Assembly: GCA_943330455.2 (NCBI GenBank)
Contig: CALQHT020000010.1
Span: 1-43,241, forward strand
DNA: 43,241 bases
Direction: 5' to 3'
Source: Nitrosovibrio sp. Nv4
GTDB lineage: Bacteria; Pseudomonadota; Alphaproteobacteria; Acetobacterales; Acetobacteraceae
The translations under genes were made by a program, and so were the position numbers. Positions 43,112-43,241 of this stretch are shown in pieces. Positions within the stretch are counted from its first letter, which is position 1, and each line of letters starts with the position of its first letter. Below the pieces are notes generated by a model, which had not been told where the DNA came from, ran no database searches, and saw nothing but the letters and a program-made list of their open reading frames with translations.

Positions 43112-43241
43112 TGATTTTGTCGTGAATTTCGGACTCGCTCCTCCCGGAAGAATGCGGAGATGAGTCGTGACCGCGAAACAAAGTTCTGTAAAGAAGTACG
43201 TCGTGAAGCTCAGCGATGAAGAACGTGCACAGCTCAGCACG
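43098..43241 (+). mobile_element. Left end of an IS630-like insertion sequence, truncated by the window
   Basis: A transposase start follows a TA dinucleotide (43096-43097) and a G/C-run (GTGCCCCCCGTCATTGAT) that could be the terminal repeat. IS630 elements insert at TA. The right end is outside the window, so the boundary is a guess. Confidence 0.4.
43167..43241 (+). CDS. IS630-like transposase, N-terminal fragment
   Basis: Only 25 codons from a GTG at 43167 are in the window. The residues SVKKYVVKLSDEERAQLST match the common opening of IS630-family transposases, where a short KY-x-V-x-L-(S/T)-x-E-E-R-x-x-L segment leads into the helix-turn-helix domain. The DDE catalytic domain would lie beyond the right edge. 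An ATG at 43160 is in another frame and stops quickly. Whether the element is complete cannot be judged. Confidence 0.65.
   Translation, partial: MTAKQSSVKKYVVKLSDEERAQLST

Overview
This window comes from a high-GC bacterial chromosome, most likely an alphaproteobacterium and, by overall feel, Acetobacteraceae (Rhodospirillales). That placement is an inference from the proteins, the secY-adk-rpsM order, and the str-S10-spc-alpha gene chain. No rRNA or tRNA gene was seen, so it cannot be tested here.

Layout. (1) Bases 1-7540, plus strand, are an accessory stretch. It holds a 5'-incomplete UxaA-type sugar-acid dehydratase, a two-gene unit of a TIR-domain protein and a membrane-anchored STAND-type ATPase with a long Gly-Ile repeat, a VapBC toxin-antitoxin pair, a small cluster of REP-like palindromes, a GT4 glycosyltransferase and a secreted small protein. 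(2) Bases 7799-14279 carry thrS and infC (infC apparently with an AUA start), a minus-strand methyltransferase, mscL and two luciferase-like flavin monooxygenases, the second closely resembling RutA. (3) Bases 14346-42719, all minus strand, are a near-continuous translation/transcription cluster. Read in its own direction it runs rplK-rplA-rplJ-rplL-rpoB-rpoC, rpsL-rpsG-tuf, the S10 and spc genes, secY-adk, then rpsM-rpsK-rpoA-rplQ. (4) The right edge has a small uncharacterised minus-strand gene with a perfect Shine-Dalgarno and the first codons of an IS630-like transposase.

How it works together. The minus-strand block makes about half of the ribosomal proteins, core RNA polymerase (alpha, beta, beta'), EF-Tu, the SecY translocon pore and adenylate kinase. 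Sigma70-like promoters are visible before rpsL and before rpsM. Intrinsic terminator-like hairpins follow rpoC, tuf and rplQ. The one after tuf sits only about 35 nt before rpsJ, so it may act as an attenuator of the whole S10-spc unit. Three expected partners are missing at their usual places: fusA between rpsG and tuf, nusG/secE before rplK, and rpmI-rplT after infC.

The best candidate for an undescribed system is the overlapping TIR/STAND pair at 1420-4715. Its parts (catalytic-type TIR, STAND ATPase switch, glycine-zipper membrane block) are those of NLR-like anti-phage modules, and it lies beside a VapBC pair. The defence role is inference.
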